The notes: generated by a model from the letters alone, not told the origin. A stretch of 40,391 bases of DNA from Paludibacteraceae bacterium (GCA_029974315.1 JARKSE010000031.1:1-40391); one strand, 5' to 3'. Counted from the stretch's first letter, positions 9,610 to 19,723 are shown. A program made the numbers and translations.

Positions 9610-10082
9610 AAACAACAGTTATAACAGATACACAAGAGATAGAGAATGTTATACGTTCGTGTTCAAGTTGCGTCGTATCGTTTGGTGGCGATGCCCCCTA
9701 CGCTTTACCTATGAATTTTGCCTACGCCTATCCCTACATTTACATGCATTCGGGACCTGAAGATGGACATAAACTAAGGTTATTAGCAAAAAATCCAAAA
9801 GTATGCGTGGTATTTACATCTCCCGATCAAAAGCTGATATACCAACATCCAAACGTTGGTTGTAGTTACAGTATGAATTCAAAAAGTGTTATCGCATTTG
9901 GTGCTGTAGAATTTGTAGAAGAACTCGATGAAAAACGCCAACTGATGGATGTTTTTATGAAACAATATACAAAGAACAACGTATCGTATAGCGATGTTGC
10001 CATTGCCAATGTGAAAATGTGGCGCATAAAAATAGAACAACTCACTGCTAAACATTTTGGACAATCGAAACGTCAATATTAA
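9606..10082 (+). CDS. pyridoxamine 5'-phosphate oxidase-fold flavoprotein (NimA-like family)
   Basis: [43 protein letters not shown]; 4-nt ATGA overlap with folE. Confidence 0.8.
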   Translation: MKTTVITDTQEIENVIRSCSSCVVSFGGDAPYALPMNFAYAYPYIYMHSGPEDGHKLRLLAKNPKVCVVFTSPDQKLIYQHPNVGCSYSMNSKSVIAFGAVEFVEELDEKRQLMDVFMKQYTKNNVSYSDVAIANVKMWRIKIEQLTAKHFGQSKRQY

Positions 10083-10106
10083 ATCTATTCTATTATACAC
10101 AGGAAA

Positions 10107-10143
10107 TAAAAAATCCCTTTTGAAATCAAAAGGGATTTTTTAT
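10107..10143. terminator. bidirectional terminator between convergent genes
   Basis: AAAATCCCTTTTGA-AA-TCAAAAGGGATTTTT, flanked by A and T tracts. Confidence 0.88.
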
Positions 10144-10160
10144 TTATGCTCACCTGTTTA

Positions 10161-11465
10161 CTATGCACGGATTATTTTTGCCCCAATAGCATTTAAACGA
10201 TTTTCAATATCCTGATAACCACGGTCTATCTGCTCAATGTTGTCGATGCGACTCACACCATCGGCACTCATAGCTGCAATCAACAACGCAATACCGGCAC
10301 GAATATCGGGCGATGTCATATTATTTGCGCGTAAAGCTACTTTGTGATCATGTCCTATAACAACAGCACGGTGTGGATCGCACAAAATAATTTGTGCGCC
10401 CATATCGATAAGTTTATCTACAAAAAACAGACGACTTTCAAACATTTTTTGATGAATTAGTACACTGCCTTTTGCTTGTGTTGCCACTACTAACAGCACA
10501 CTCAATAGGTCTGGTGTAAGTCCAGGCCAAGGGGCATCAGCTAATGTGAGAATAGAACCATCTAAAAATGATTCAATTTGATACGACGATTGTGCTGGGA
10601 TAAAAATATCATCGCCTTGCTGTTCTAGCACAATACCTAATCGGCGAAAACTATCTGGAATGATACCGAGATTATGATATGACACATTTTTAATCGTAAG
10701 TGCACTACCTGTCATAGCGGCAATTCCAATAAAACTACCAACTTCAATCATATCTGGTAAAATACGATGCTCGGCACCATGTAACGCAGGAACACCTTCG
10801 ATTGTTAACAAATTAGAAGCAATGCCCGAAATTTTTGCCCCCATTGCATTTAGTAAAAGACATAACTGTTGCAAATAGGGCTCGCAAGCCGCATTATAAA
10901 TTGTCGTTGTCCCTTTGGCACACACAGACGCCATGACAATGTTGGCTGTACCCGTTACTGACGCTTCATCAAGCAACATATACGCTCCCGTTAACTGTTT
11001 TGCTTCCAAAACAAAAGCTTGCTTTTTCTTATCGTAATTTAAGTCAGCACCTAAATTTTGAACACCTACAAAGTGCGTATCTAAACGACGACGACCAATT
11101 TTATCGCCACCGGGTTTGGCGTAAGTCACTTTACCTAAACGTGACACAAGCGGACCGATAAGCATAACTGAACCACGTAGTTTGGCACATTTTTGTAAAA
11201 ATTCATCGCTTCCTAAAAAATCAGTATCAAGCGTTTCGGCTTTAAAACTATATTTTGATGTTGTAAGCTGTTTTACCTGCACGCCCATATCGCGCAACAA
11301 TTGAATTAAATTGTTAACATCCAAAATATTGGGGATATTATCCACAATCACCTCTTCGGTAGTCAACACTGTTGCACAAATAATCTGTAACGCTTCATTT
11401 TTAGCGCCTTGCGGATGAATGTCGCCATGTAATTTATGTCCGCCTTCAATAATAAAAGATGCCAT
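10161..11465 (-). CDS. murA: UDP-N-acetylglucosamine 1-carboxyvinyltransferase (Cys-to-Asp active-site type)
   Basis: QGAKNEALQIICATVLT; loop KPGGDKIGRRRLDTHFVGVQNLGA; DEASVTGTANIVMAS. Confidence 0.95.
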   Translation of the reverse strand: MASFIIEGGHKLHGDIHPQGAKNEALQIICATVLTTEEVIVDNIPNILDVNNLIQLLRDMGVQVKQLTTSKYSFKAETLDTDFLGSDEFLQKCAKLRGSVMLIGPLVSRLGKVTYAKPGGDKIGRRRLDTHFVGVQNLGADLNYDKKKQAFVLEAKQLTGAYMLLDEASVTGTANIVMASVCAKGTTTIYNAACEPYLQQLCLLLNAMGAKISGIASNLLTIEGVPALHGAEHRILPDMIEVGSFIGIAAMTGSALTIKNVSYHNLGIIPDSFRRLGIVLEQQGDDIFIPAQSSYQIESFLDGSILTLADAPWPGLTPDLLSVLLVVATQAKGSVLIHQKMFESRLFFVDKLIDMGAQIILCDPHRAVVIGHDHKVALRANNMTSPDIRAGIALLIAAMSADGVSRIDNIEQIDRGYQDIENRLNAIGAKIIRA

Positions 11466-11496
11466 GTAATAAATTTTAGGAGTTAAAAATGAGGAA

Positions 11497-12507
11497 TTAA
11501 ATATAGTTTACTTCAGGCTCTATTGTGATACCAAATTTATTGCTAACCGATTTACAAATAGCGTCTGCCAACAAACAAATATCTCCAGCGGTTGCGTTGT
11601 TTTTATTTATCAATACAAGCGGTTGTTTTTCATACACACCAGCGCCACCAAATGTTTTACCTTTCCAGCCACACTGTTCAATAAGCCACGCCGCAGGAAT
11701 TTTTACCAATCCTCCATCAGCCCTATAAAACGGCATTGTGGTGTATTGACGACGCAATTGGTTGAAATGCGACTCTGCAATCAGTGGGTTTTTGAAAAAA
11801 CTGCCCGCATTTCCAAGTTTACTTGGCTCTGGCAGTTTGCTTTTACGAATAGCAATAACGGCGTCTCGTACAGCTTTTACAGTAAGCGGATTTATGCTAG
11901 CAACTGATTCTGACAAGTTACCATAATCGAGCTTAAATTGTGGTATTTTATCCAGTCGGAACTCAACAGCGGTAACCACATATTGGTTTTTCAACGTTGT
12001 TTTAAAAATGCTTGTTCGGTAGCCATATTCGCATTCTGACACATCAAAAAGTCGTGTTTTGCCCGTAGCAATTTCTACCGTTTCCACGTGTGAAATAATA
12101 TCAGCCACCTCCACGCCATAGGCACCAATATTTTGTACAGCGCTCGCACCAACTTCACCGGGAATGTACGATAAGTTTTCAGTACCTCCCAAACCACGCT
12201 CTGCCACTGTGGCGCAAAAATCATCCCAAACAACACCAGAGCCTACACGTACATAGATGTGCTTGTCGGTTTCGCGAATAGTTTCATAACAACAGATTTT
12301 GGAGTGAATCACCACACCATCAAAATTCTTAGTAAAGAGCAAATTACTGCCGCTACCAATAGCCAACAGTGGATGTTGCTTCACCATATCCATTTGTAAC
12401 AGCTCTACTAACTCCGCCACACTATGGTACTCCACAAAATAGCGCGCTTTTACGTCAATACCAAACGTATTGTGGTTTAAAAGTGAATAATTTTCTTCGA
12501 TTTTCAT
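11497..12507 (-). CDS. murB: UDP-N-acetylmuramate dehydrogenase
   Basis: NTFGIDVKARYFVE, LAIGSGSNLLFTK, GLGGTENLSYIPGEVGASAVQNIGAYGVE, LGNAGSFFKNP. Confidence 0.95.
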   Translation of the reverse strand: MKIEENYSLLNHNTFGIDVKARYFVEYHSVAELVELLQMDMVKQHPLLAIGSGSNLLFTKNFDGVVIHSKICCYETIRETDKHIYVRVGSGVVWDDFCATVAERGLGGTENLSYIPGEVGASAVQNIGAYGVEVADIISHVETVEIATGKTRLFDVSECEYGYRTSIFKTTLKNQYVVTAVEFRLDKIPQFKLDYGNLSESVASINPLTVKAVRDAVIAIRKSKLPEPSKLGNAGSFFKNPLIAESHFNQLRRQYTTMPFYRADGGLVKIPAAWLIEQCGWKGKTFGGAGVYEKQPLVLINKNNATAGDICLLADAICKSVSNKFGITIEPEVNYI

Positions 12508-12524
12508 CTATTGCCGCTTTTCTG

Positions 12525-12532
12525 CAAAGGTA
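12525..12532 (-). promoter_or_regulatory. -7 element (TACCTTTG) immediately upstream of murB
   Basis: Minus-strand TACCTTTG about 18 nt before the murB ATG. Confidence 0.5.
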
Positions 12533-12632
12533 AGTATTTTTAAGAATTAAATGAAGTAATAGACAGTTTTTACAACTGAAAGCCTTTATGCCCTTATTTT
12601 AGTGCTCCTCCTGTAAACCGGAATAACTGTTG

Positions 12633-13706
12633 TTAAAACCATCTCTTTTTCCACAACCACCAGATAACTCCTAAAGCTACCACACCCATTACGCCCCAAG
12701 CAAATAAGTAACCATACTGCCACGATAATTCTGGCATAACTCTAAAATTCATACCCCACACACCTGCTAAAAACGTCAACGGAATAAAAATAGCTGACAC
12801 TACCGTGAGGCGACTCATAATTTGGTTCATACGCAAATCGTTATTTGCCAAATACAAATCAACTAATGCCGTTATAGTCTCTTTGGCATTATCAATCAAC
12901 TGAAACACTTGTAATAGTTGGTCGCGTGTGTCTCTGTAGTATATTTTATTGCTATCTTTCACATAGTTCGACTCCAACAAAATAGAAAAATCAGTACGCA
13001 GTGGTCCCAAATTTTTACGCAACAACATATAATCTTTGCGCACTAACTGAATTGCACGCCCCACCGCCACATGATCGCCACCAAACTCCATGAGTTGATC
13101 TTCCATATCGAGCATTTGATCACGTTGTGTATCCAAAATAGCTAAATAAGAATCAATAATGCTACTGAACAATAAATCATACAAATAGTCAACCGACTCC
13201 GAACGCACTTTACCCGTGTTAGTGGTAAGTGCTTTACTAATTTCAGCAAACAAATTACTTTGCGATTCTTGAAACGAGATAATTACCCCTTTTTTCATCA
13301 ACAAACTAACGTGCTCTTTATCGAGAGTGTGATGCTCATTATACGAAAAAACATCTAATACTGTCAAAAAACCGTAATCAATCTCTTCAATTTTGGCTAT
13401 ATGACGTGTATTCAACACATCTTGCATCCACACGTTGGGCAACTCAAAGTGTCGGCACAGTTTCCCAATGAGATTCACATCTGACAAGCCACGCACACAT
13501 AACCAATTTACCTTAGTGGGCTCCATCTGGTTTAAAACAGTCAAATCGTCGCCCGTGTGCGTTTTTATGCCCGACTTATCGAATACAGTAAGTTCTAAAC
13601 ATGTGCCCTCATGAATATCGCCCGTATATTGCAACTGTTCGTACAACAAGTTGTCGCGCTGGCGAATGCGTGGACGACGTGTCGGTTTTTGTGATTTCTG
13701 CTTCAT
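12633..13706 (-). CDS. corA: magnesium/cobalt transporter CorA
   Basis: C-terminal LTFLAGVWGMNFRVMPELSWQYGYLFAWGVM with GMN signature. Confidence 0.94.
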   Translation of the reverse strand: MKQKSQKPTRRPRIRQRDNLLYEQLQYTGDIHEGTCLELTVFDKSGIKTHTGDDLTVLNQMEPTKVNWLCVRGLSDVNLIGKLCRHFELPNVWMQDVLNTRHIAKIEEIDYGFLTVLDVFSYNEHHTLDKEHVSLLMKKGVIISFQESQSNLFAEISKALTTNTGKVRSESVDYLYDLLFSSIIDSYLAILDTQRDQMLDMEDQLMEFGGDHVAVGRAIQLVRKDYMLLRKNLGPLRTDFSILLESNYVKDSNKIYYRDTRDQLLQVFQLIDNAKETITALVDLYLANNDLRMNQIMSRLTVVSAIFIPLTFLAGVWGMNFRVMPELSWQYGYLFAWGVMGVVALGVIWWLWKKRWF

Positions 13707-13762
13707 GTGTGTTGTAATTTGACTTAGTAAAATAGATTTTAGTCCCTCTCTTTTTTAGATGT

Positions 13763-16558
13763 TTAATGTGCCTCTAACCAATTTTGACCTATACCAACAT
13801 CCACTTTTAGAGGCACTTTTAGTGCAAAAGCACCTTCCATTTCTGTTTTAATAAGCGTTTTAACCTGTTCTAATTCGGCTTGTGGCACATTAAAGTTTAG
13901 TTCGTCATGCACCTGTAAAATCATTTTAGTTTGTAATCCTTCTTCTTGTAAACGATGATGAATACGCACCATAGCCAATTTTATAATATCGGCTGCAGAA
14001 CCTTGAATGGGTGCGTTAATGGCATTACGTTCAGCAAAACCACGCACGTTGGCATTTTTAGAATTGATATCAGCCAAAAAGCGTTTACGCCCAAAAAGGG
14101 TTTCTACATAACCTTTTTCGCGCGCTTTTTCGATACTACTATCCATATAAGCTCTCACCTCTGGGAATGTCAAAAAATAGCCATCTATCAACTCTTTCGC
14201 TTCTGAACGAGGAATGGACAATCGCTCCGACAGTCCAAATACCGAAATTCCGTAAATAATACCAAAATTTGCTGTTTTGGCTTTGCGCCTCATATCTGCT
14301 GTAACTGCTTCAATGGGTACATGGTAAATATTAGCCGCAGTAGCTGCGTGAATATCTTGATTCGAAAGAAAAGCACGAACCATATTGGTGTCGTTGCTCA
14401 AATGTGCCATTATACGCAATTCTACTTGCGAATAGTCGGCACTTAAAAACACGCAACCGGGTTCAGCAATAAACGCTTTGCGAATCTCCTTACCCTGATC
14501 GTCGCGAATAGGAATATTTTGCAAATTCGGATTACTAGAACTCAAACGCCCTGTCGCTGTAACTGTTTGGTTAAACGATGTGTGCACTTTGCCTGTTTTG
14601 TTGTTAATCAACTTTGGCAGTGCGTCAATATAGGTGCTGAGCAATTTTTTAAGCCCACGATACTCCAAAATTTGACCAATAACAGGATGTTTAGAACGCA
14701 ATGCTTCCAAAGTTTCTTCATCAGTAACATATTGACCTGTTTTGGTTTTCTTGGCTTTCTCCACCACTTTAAGTTGGTCAAATAAAAATTCTCCAATCTG
14801 TTTGGGCGAACTGACGTTAATATTTTCACCAGCAATTTTTTGAATATCCCGTTCAATTTTTAGCATAGTGTTCGTGAGCACTTGAGACGATTGCGCCAAA
14901 GCAAAATCATCAATCAACATACCATTGCGCTCCATTTGTGCCAACACACGCACCAGTGGCATCTCTATATCGTAAAATAACCGTTGTAAGTTATTCTCTG
15001 TAATTTGCGGTTCTAAAATTGTTTTCAGTTGCCACGTAATATCAGCATCTTCAGCTGCATATTCTGCTATCTTTTCCAACGGTACTTGCCGCATATTAAG
15101 TTGATTTTTTCCACGTGGTCCAATCAACTCTTCGATATGAATAGTATGATAATTCAACAAAATTTCAGCCAAATAATCCATACCATGTCGTAATTCCGGA
15201 TTGAGCAAATAGTGCGCTATCATAGTATCAAACAGTTGTCCTTTGAGCGTAATACCATAATTTTCGAGCATCATCAAATCGAATTTCATATTGTGCGCAA
15301 TTTTCCCGATACGCTCATCCTCAAATACCGATTTAAAATTGGACAACAATTGCACCGCTTCAGCACGATTTTCGGGTATAGGAACATAGTAAGCCTTATG
15401 CGCTTCTACGGCAAAAGACAAGCCTACCAATTCCGAATCCAACACCTCCAATGATGTGCTTTCTGTATCAAAGGCGAATTCGCTAACTTGCAATAAAAGC
15501 TTGCATAAATCCGTAATTTCTTGGTCTGTTTGCACCACTTTATATGTGTGTTCCATTGTGGACGCCGTAGCAAAAAAACTCTCAACAGTTTCAGAACTTA
15601 TTATGGTAGGCGATAAAACTGAAATATTTTCCGTTAGAGGTTCATCAAAAAGTGACCCTTGTAACGAATCAACCTTTGGCGAAACAAGTTCTGCACCTCG
15701 CAACTTTGTAAGATAGCTACGAAACTCCAGCTCCGTAAACAACTCAACAAGCTTTTCTGTGTTGGGCTCTTCTCTGATGAGTTGTGATTCATTCAACTCT
15801 ACTGGCACATCAGTTTTAATTGTTGCCAAGAAACGAGAAAACTCTATTGCTTCTTTGTTTTCTTCTATTTTAGTTTTTAGAGCGCCTTTGAGTTGGTTTG
15901 TATTTTGAAGTAGATTATCGATTGTGCCAAATTCGTTCAATAATTTAACCGCGGTTTTTTCGCCAACTCCAGGACAACCCGGAATGTTATCAGATGAGTC
16001 ACCCATCAACCCTAATAAATCTATGATTTGTGACACGTTCTCCAAACCCCATTTTTCAAGCACTTCGTTTACACCAAGCGTATCAAATCCTGTACTACCA
16101 AATTTCGGTTTGTAGATAAAAATACGTTCTGAAACCAGCTGTCCATAATCCTTGTCAGGCGTCATCATATAGACTTCAAAACCCTCCTTTTCAGCCTTTT
16201 GAGCCAATGTCCCAATAACATCATCAGCTTCAAAGCCAGAAACTTGAATTACAGGAATGCGATAAGCTTCTACAATTTGTTTGATTATAGGAATTGACTT
16301 GCGAATATCTTCAGGTGTGGCTTCACGTTGTGCTTTATAGTCAGTGAAAGCCTCGTGACGAAAAGTTGGTCCGGGCGGATCAAAAACTACTGCAATATGG
16401 GTGGGTTGTTCACGCTTCAACACATCTTCAAGCGTATTAACAAAACCGTAAATTGCACCCGTGTTCAAGCCTTTAGAGTTAGTTCGTGGTATTCGTAAAA
16501 AAGCGTAATAAGCTCTATAAATTAAAGCGTATGCATCGAGTAGAAATAATTTTTTCAT
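13763..16558 (-). CDS. polA: DNA polymerase I
   Basis: 5' nuclease domain (MKKLFLLDAYALIYRAYYAF), FAFDTESTSLE exonuclease motif, SADYSQVELRIMAHLS, RRKAKTANFGIIYG, QVHDELNF. Confidence 0.97.
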   Translation of the reverse strand: MKKLFLLDAYALIYRAYYAFLRIPRTNSKGLNTGAIYGFVNTLEDVLKREQPTHIAVVFDPPGPTFRHEAFTDYKAQREATPEDIRKSIPIIKQIVEAYRIPVIQVSGFEADDVIGTLAQKAEKEGFEVYMMTPDKDYGQLVSERIFIYKPKFGSTGFDTLGVNEVLEKWGLENVSQIIDLLGLMGDSSDNIPGCPGVGEKTAVKLLNEFGTIDNLLQNTNQLKGALKTKIEENKEAIEFSRFLATIKTDVPVELNESQLIREEPNTEKLVELFTELEFRSYLTKLRGAELVSPKVDSLQGSLFDEPLTENISVLSPTIISSETVESFFATASTMEHTYKVVQTDQEITDLCKLLLQVSEFAFDTESTSLEVLDSELVGLSFAVEAHKAYYVPIPENRAEAVQLLSNFKSVFEDERIGKIAHNMKFDLMMLENYGITLKGQLFDTMIAHYLLNPELRHGMDYLAEILLNYHTIHIEELIGPRGKNQLNMRQVPLEKIAEYAAEDADITWQLKTILEPQITENNLQRLFYDIEMPLVRVLAQMERNGMLIDDFALAQSSQVLTNTMLKIERDIQKIAGENINVSSPKQIGEFLFDQLKVVEKAKKTKTGQYVTDEETLEALRSKHPVIGQILEYRGLKKLLSTYIDALPKLINNKTGKVHTSFNQTVTATGRLSSSNPNLQNIPIRDDQGKEIRKAFIAEPGCVFLSADYSQVELRIMAHLSNDTNMVRAFLSNQDIHAATAANIYHVPIEAVTADMRRKAKTANFGIIYGISVFGLSERLSIPRSEAKELIDGYFLTFPEVRAYMDSSIEKAREKGYVETLFGRKRFLADINSKNANVRGFAERNAINAPIQGSAADIIKLAMVRIHHRLQEEGLQTKMILQVHDELNFNVPQAELEQVKTLIKTEMEGAFALKVPLKVDVGIGQNWLEAH

Positions 16559-16593
16559 GAGAAAAACAGATAAATGTAACCAAATCCATTTTA

Positions 16594-16601
16594 CAAAGGT
16601 A
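16594..16601 (-). promoter_or_regulatory. -7 element (TACCTTTG) for polA
   Basis: Minus-strand TACCTTTG about 36 nt before the polA ATG. Confidence 0.5.
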
Positions 16602-16604
16602 CAA

Positions 16605-16642
16605 AAAACTCCACAAAGCTCATGTGTTTTGTGGAGTTTTTA
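16605..16642. terminator. terminator hairpin after the membrane-protein gene
   Basis: ACTCCACAAA...TTTGTGGAGT with A/T tracts on both sides. Confidence 0.8.
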
Positions 16643-16662
16643 TAATAGGGAAACCGATCCCG

Positions 16663-17484
16663 TTATTCAGTTTTTTTAGCTGTCGGTTTTGAGGTTGATG
16701 ATTTTTTAGCTGCTGACTTTTTTTCTGTTGTTTTTTTGCCAACGGGTTTCGATGTTGCTGATGTGGATTCAACCGCAGGCTCTTCTACAACAACTGGCGC
16801 AGGAGTGGGAGCTGATGTAGATTCAACTATCACCGGATCTGATTCTGTTAATTTACGATATACAACAGCCCATACTCCTAATGACACAAATTGATAAAGT
16901 AACACTACAATAACAATCATGAAAATTGCCCAACATGGAACACACGACTCCGCCAAACAACCCAACGGCTCATAACTACAACCATTAGCAAAATCGACTA
17001 AAGCAAAGAGAGGATACAATAAAATAAGTGTAACTACCAATCCTAATACAAGTTCTATAAAAAACAACGTCCACTTATATCCATCAGTTAACTTGTTACT
17101 TTGAACTAACGCTTCGCCTGGCGACAATCCCTTGTCAAGTAACAGATATACTGCTAACGACCACGCTAATGAAATTACAACAAATGGGAAAAAACCGAAT
17201 AAAATTAATGGTACAATAGCAATAGAAATAAAACCTAATAGTAAGAAAAATTCTCCCATATATTTTCGATATTTAGCATCAAAAATAAAAAGAGGCGAAA
17301 TCACTTTGCCCTTACTCAACTCGATAGGAATTGCACTCATGGCAATAGTTGTACCCACATTAAGATAAGGAATCCAAATGGTAAGCACATACAAAACAAC
17401 AGCACCTAACAAGGATAACGAGTTTTTCAAACCTAATGAAAAGCCTTCACTAATAACACCAAAAACAGTAATTTTCTTTTCCAT
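16663..17484 (-). CDS. polytopic membrane protein with Pro/Ala spacer and Lys/Ala-rich basic tail
   Basis: Several hydrophobic segments, then VESTSAPTPAPVVVEEPAVESTSATSKPVGKKTTEKKSAAKKSSTSKPTAKKTE. Confidence 0.75.
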   Translation of the reverse strand: MEKKITVFGVISEGFSLGLKNSLSLLGAVVLYVLTIWIPYLNVGTTIAMSAIPIELSKGKVISPLFIFDAKYRKYMGEFFLLLGFISIAIVPLILFGFFPFVVISLAWSLAVYLLLDKGLSPGEALVQSNKLTDGYKWTLFFIELVLGLVVTLILLYPLFALVDFANGCSYEPLGCLAESCVPCWAIFMIVIVVLLYQFVSLGVWAVVYRKLTESDPVIVESTSAPTPAPVVVEEPAVESTSATSKPVGKKTTEKKSAAKKSSTSKPTAKKTE

Positions 17485-17546
17485 AACAAAATTATTTTAA
17501 GATGAATGAATTATCTATCGAATAAAAATAGTGAAAATTTATTAAA

Positions 17547-18818
17547 TTAGACTTGCAAATAAAGTGCCTGTTTTGATATGTGGCATTGCAAACATTTATG
17601 CAAATCGCAATAGGCACGTTTTAGCTGAATGAGCGCTTGTGAGTCATATGCTGAATGCGCTTTTATACCACAATTTGCGAATCCTGAAACAATGTTATTT
17701 TGCTCTGCCGCTAAAGTACTCAACAAATCGAAAGCACGCCGTGTCAACTCCTCGTTATTATTCACCTTGCCATAATGAAATAAAAACGGTACTACAGTGT
17801 TAATCAACACATTGTCAATCGACGACTTAGAAAGTTTTTTGGACACAGATTTACTAGACTCACCAAACAGATAGTGCGTAAGCCAATAATCGGACACTTC
17901 ACATTGAAACAGCGGACGCAATTGATTATAAGAAGTTGTTTCGAGAATTTTAGAAAATAATTTACTCGACTGGTGAATCAAGGTGGCAAATTGTGCCAAG
18001 CGCACGGTAGGGAAATTAGCAGGACGAAGACGTAATAATTTCCACAACGCATAATCAATTGGTTCTAATTGATATTTGACACGCAAAAACTGATATTCTT
18101 TCTTCAATTGAACCACATAAGCGTCACTTGAGGTCGTTTGTTCCAGCAGACCTGCCTGACCAAACAGCAATGCTTCCAACTGCATCAAACTATTTTTGTG
18201 TTTTGCCAAAATCGTTAATGGCAACGATTTGGCTAATAACTCAAATGCTAACCCATTGGTTGCAAAACCAAAATTACGAGCTAAAACAATATAAAACACC
18301 GCTTCCCAATTGTTGGTGGTTTGATTTAATAAGGTTTCAATCATGTGCGTTTTCTGCTCCAAACGCTCAACCAGCAAACGATCGAGCCAATTGTAAAGAT
18401 GAACAGAAGATACTTTTCCCACATGTTGTTCACACGCAACAAATGTTTTTTGCCGCTGTAAACTTTCATACTGTTCAAACAAATGAGGAGAAAATTTTAA
18501 ACAAATTTGGGGAATTTCGCTACCATCAATACGATAAATAGCTGTGTCAATGTCAAACACTACGTGTAAAATAACCGAATTATATGCTGGATTTTGTGTG
18601 TGCTCATGTCTCAACCAATCACTCGATTTTTGATGAAATTCCACATTACCCGCCCATAATGTATTGCCTATCTTCACTTTTGCATTAAATACATCGGGGC
18701 CAGCATCGGTATTAAGTTGCCCTACATCGATAATTTCAACAGCCTCACCTTGCGAAGTTGACTGCAAAGGCGAAAACATTTTTTGAAACCACACATACTG
18801 TAAAAATTGCTCAGTCAT
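17547..18818 (-). CDS. DUF2851 family protein
   Basis: MTEQFLQYVWFQKMF, IIDVGQLNTDAGPDVFNAKVKIGNTLWAGNVEFHQKSSDWLRHEHTQNPAYNSVILHVV is the typical N-terminus of DUF2851. Confidence 0.9.
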   Translation of the reverse strand: MTEQFLQYVWFQKMFSPLQSTSQGEAVEIIDVGQLNTDAGPDVFNAKVKIGNTLWAGNVEFHQKSSDWLRHEHTQNPAYNSVILHVVFDIDTAIYRIDGSEIPQICLKFSPHLFEQYESLQRQKTFVACEQHVGKVSSVHLYNWLDRLLVERLEQKTHMIETLLNQTTNNWEAVFYIVLARNFGFATNGLAFELLAKSLPLTILAKHKNSLMQLEALLFGQAGLLEQTTSSDAYVVQLKKEYQFLRVKYQLEPIDYALWKLLRLRPANFPTVRLAQFATLIHQSSKLFSKILETTSYNQLRPLFQCEVSDYWLTHYLFGESSKSVSKKLSKSSIDNVLINTVVPFLFHYGKVNNNEELTRRAFDLLSTLAAEQNNIVSGFANCGIKAHSAYDSQALIQLKRAYCDLHKCLQCHISKQALYLQV

Positions 18819-18843
18819 AGGCTTTCGATTTAAATATCAGTCA

Positions 18844-18851
18844 CAAAGATA
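18844..18851 (-). promoter_or_regulatory. -7 element (TATCTTTG) for the DUF2851 gene
   Basis: Minus-strand TATCTTTG about 26 nt before the ATG. Confidence 0.5.
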
Positions 18852-19039
18852 ATTGTTTTAATATGTTATCTCACAAAATTAGCGCAATTTTACATTACTA
18901 TTTTTCACAAGTTATGAATGACAAAACGTAAAAATAAAACGTTTCAATAAAAAAATATCGAAAAACGATAAAAATATTTGGTTATTCAAAAATTAATCAC
19001 TTCCTTTGTAGCGTAAACCATAAATACTTTTAACCCCAA

Positions 19040-19705
19040 ATGCGTATGAAACGTTTTAAAATTCTATCTACCTTGCTTTTAGTCAGTTTTTTAATAGCTG
19101 TTTTTCAAAGCACAGTTATGTCTTTTGTTGAAGGTTTCAATTTAGGATATGGCATTGCCTCTTTTGAACTCGAGAACCATGTACAATCTGAAACATTTAC
19201 CTATTTGGATTTAAAACCTAAAACAGATGACATTACACCAAACACACACAACATCAAGGATAGCACGGCGCTTTTTCTCATACCAACAAAAGCATCAGTT
19301 GTGGCTTTTTATCCTGAAACCCACCAAAAATCTGTGGCCGAAATCGCTATTTCTGTTGTGAACGGCTTACTAAATTTAGGAATTCTTGTCTGTTTTGTCT
19401 ATGTTTTGGTGATATTTATTAAAATTGTTTTATCGTTTCGTCGCTCCGAAGTGTTTGAAGATATAAATATCAAACGTATCAATATTATTGGTATTGGTTT
19501 TTTAGTGCTTGGAGCACTGAGCAGCGCTTGGCAAGGTTTAAGCATTTTTATGGCACGGCAAGCCATTGAATTGACTGATTACACTATCAGTTACGCCAAT
19601 ATTATTGATTGGGACGACATCGTTATGGGATTAATTATTTTACTCATGAATGAGGTTTTGCGTTTAGCAACTGGATATAAAAAAGAGCAAGATTTAACTA
19701 TTTAA
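19040..19705 (+). CDS. DUF2975-like membrane protein
   Basis: Four predicted TM segments; layout (LVIFIKIVLSFRRSEVFEDINIKRINIIGIGFLVLGALSSAWQ) typical of DUF2975; followed by a small HTH gene. Confidence 0.7.
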   Translation: MRMKRFKILSTLLLVSFLIAVFQSTVMSFVEGFNLGYGIASFELENHVQSETFTYLDLKPKTDDITPNTHNIKDSTALFLIPTKASVVAFYPETHQKSVAEIAISVVNGLLNLGILVCFVYVLVIFIKIVLSFRRSEVFEDINIKRINIIGIGFLVLGALSSAWQGLSIFMARQAIELTDYTISYANIIDWDDIVMGLIILLMNEVLRLATGYKKEQDLTI

Positions 19706-19723
19706 TAGCAAGAGGAAACTACT

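Noticed and set aside
18128-18541. 137-aa plus-strand ORF
   Set aside because: Antisense inside the DUF2851 gene; low-complexity composition and no family features.
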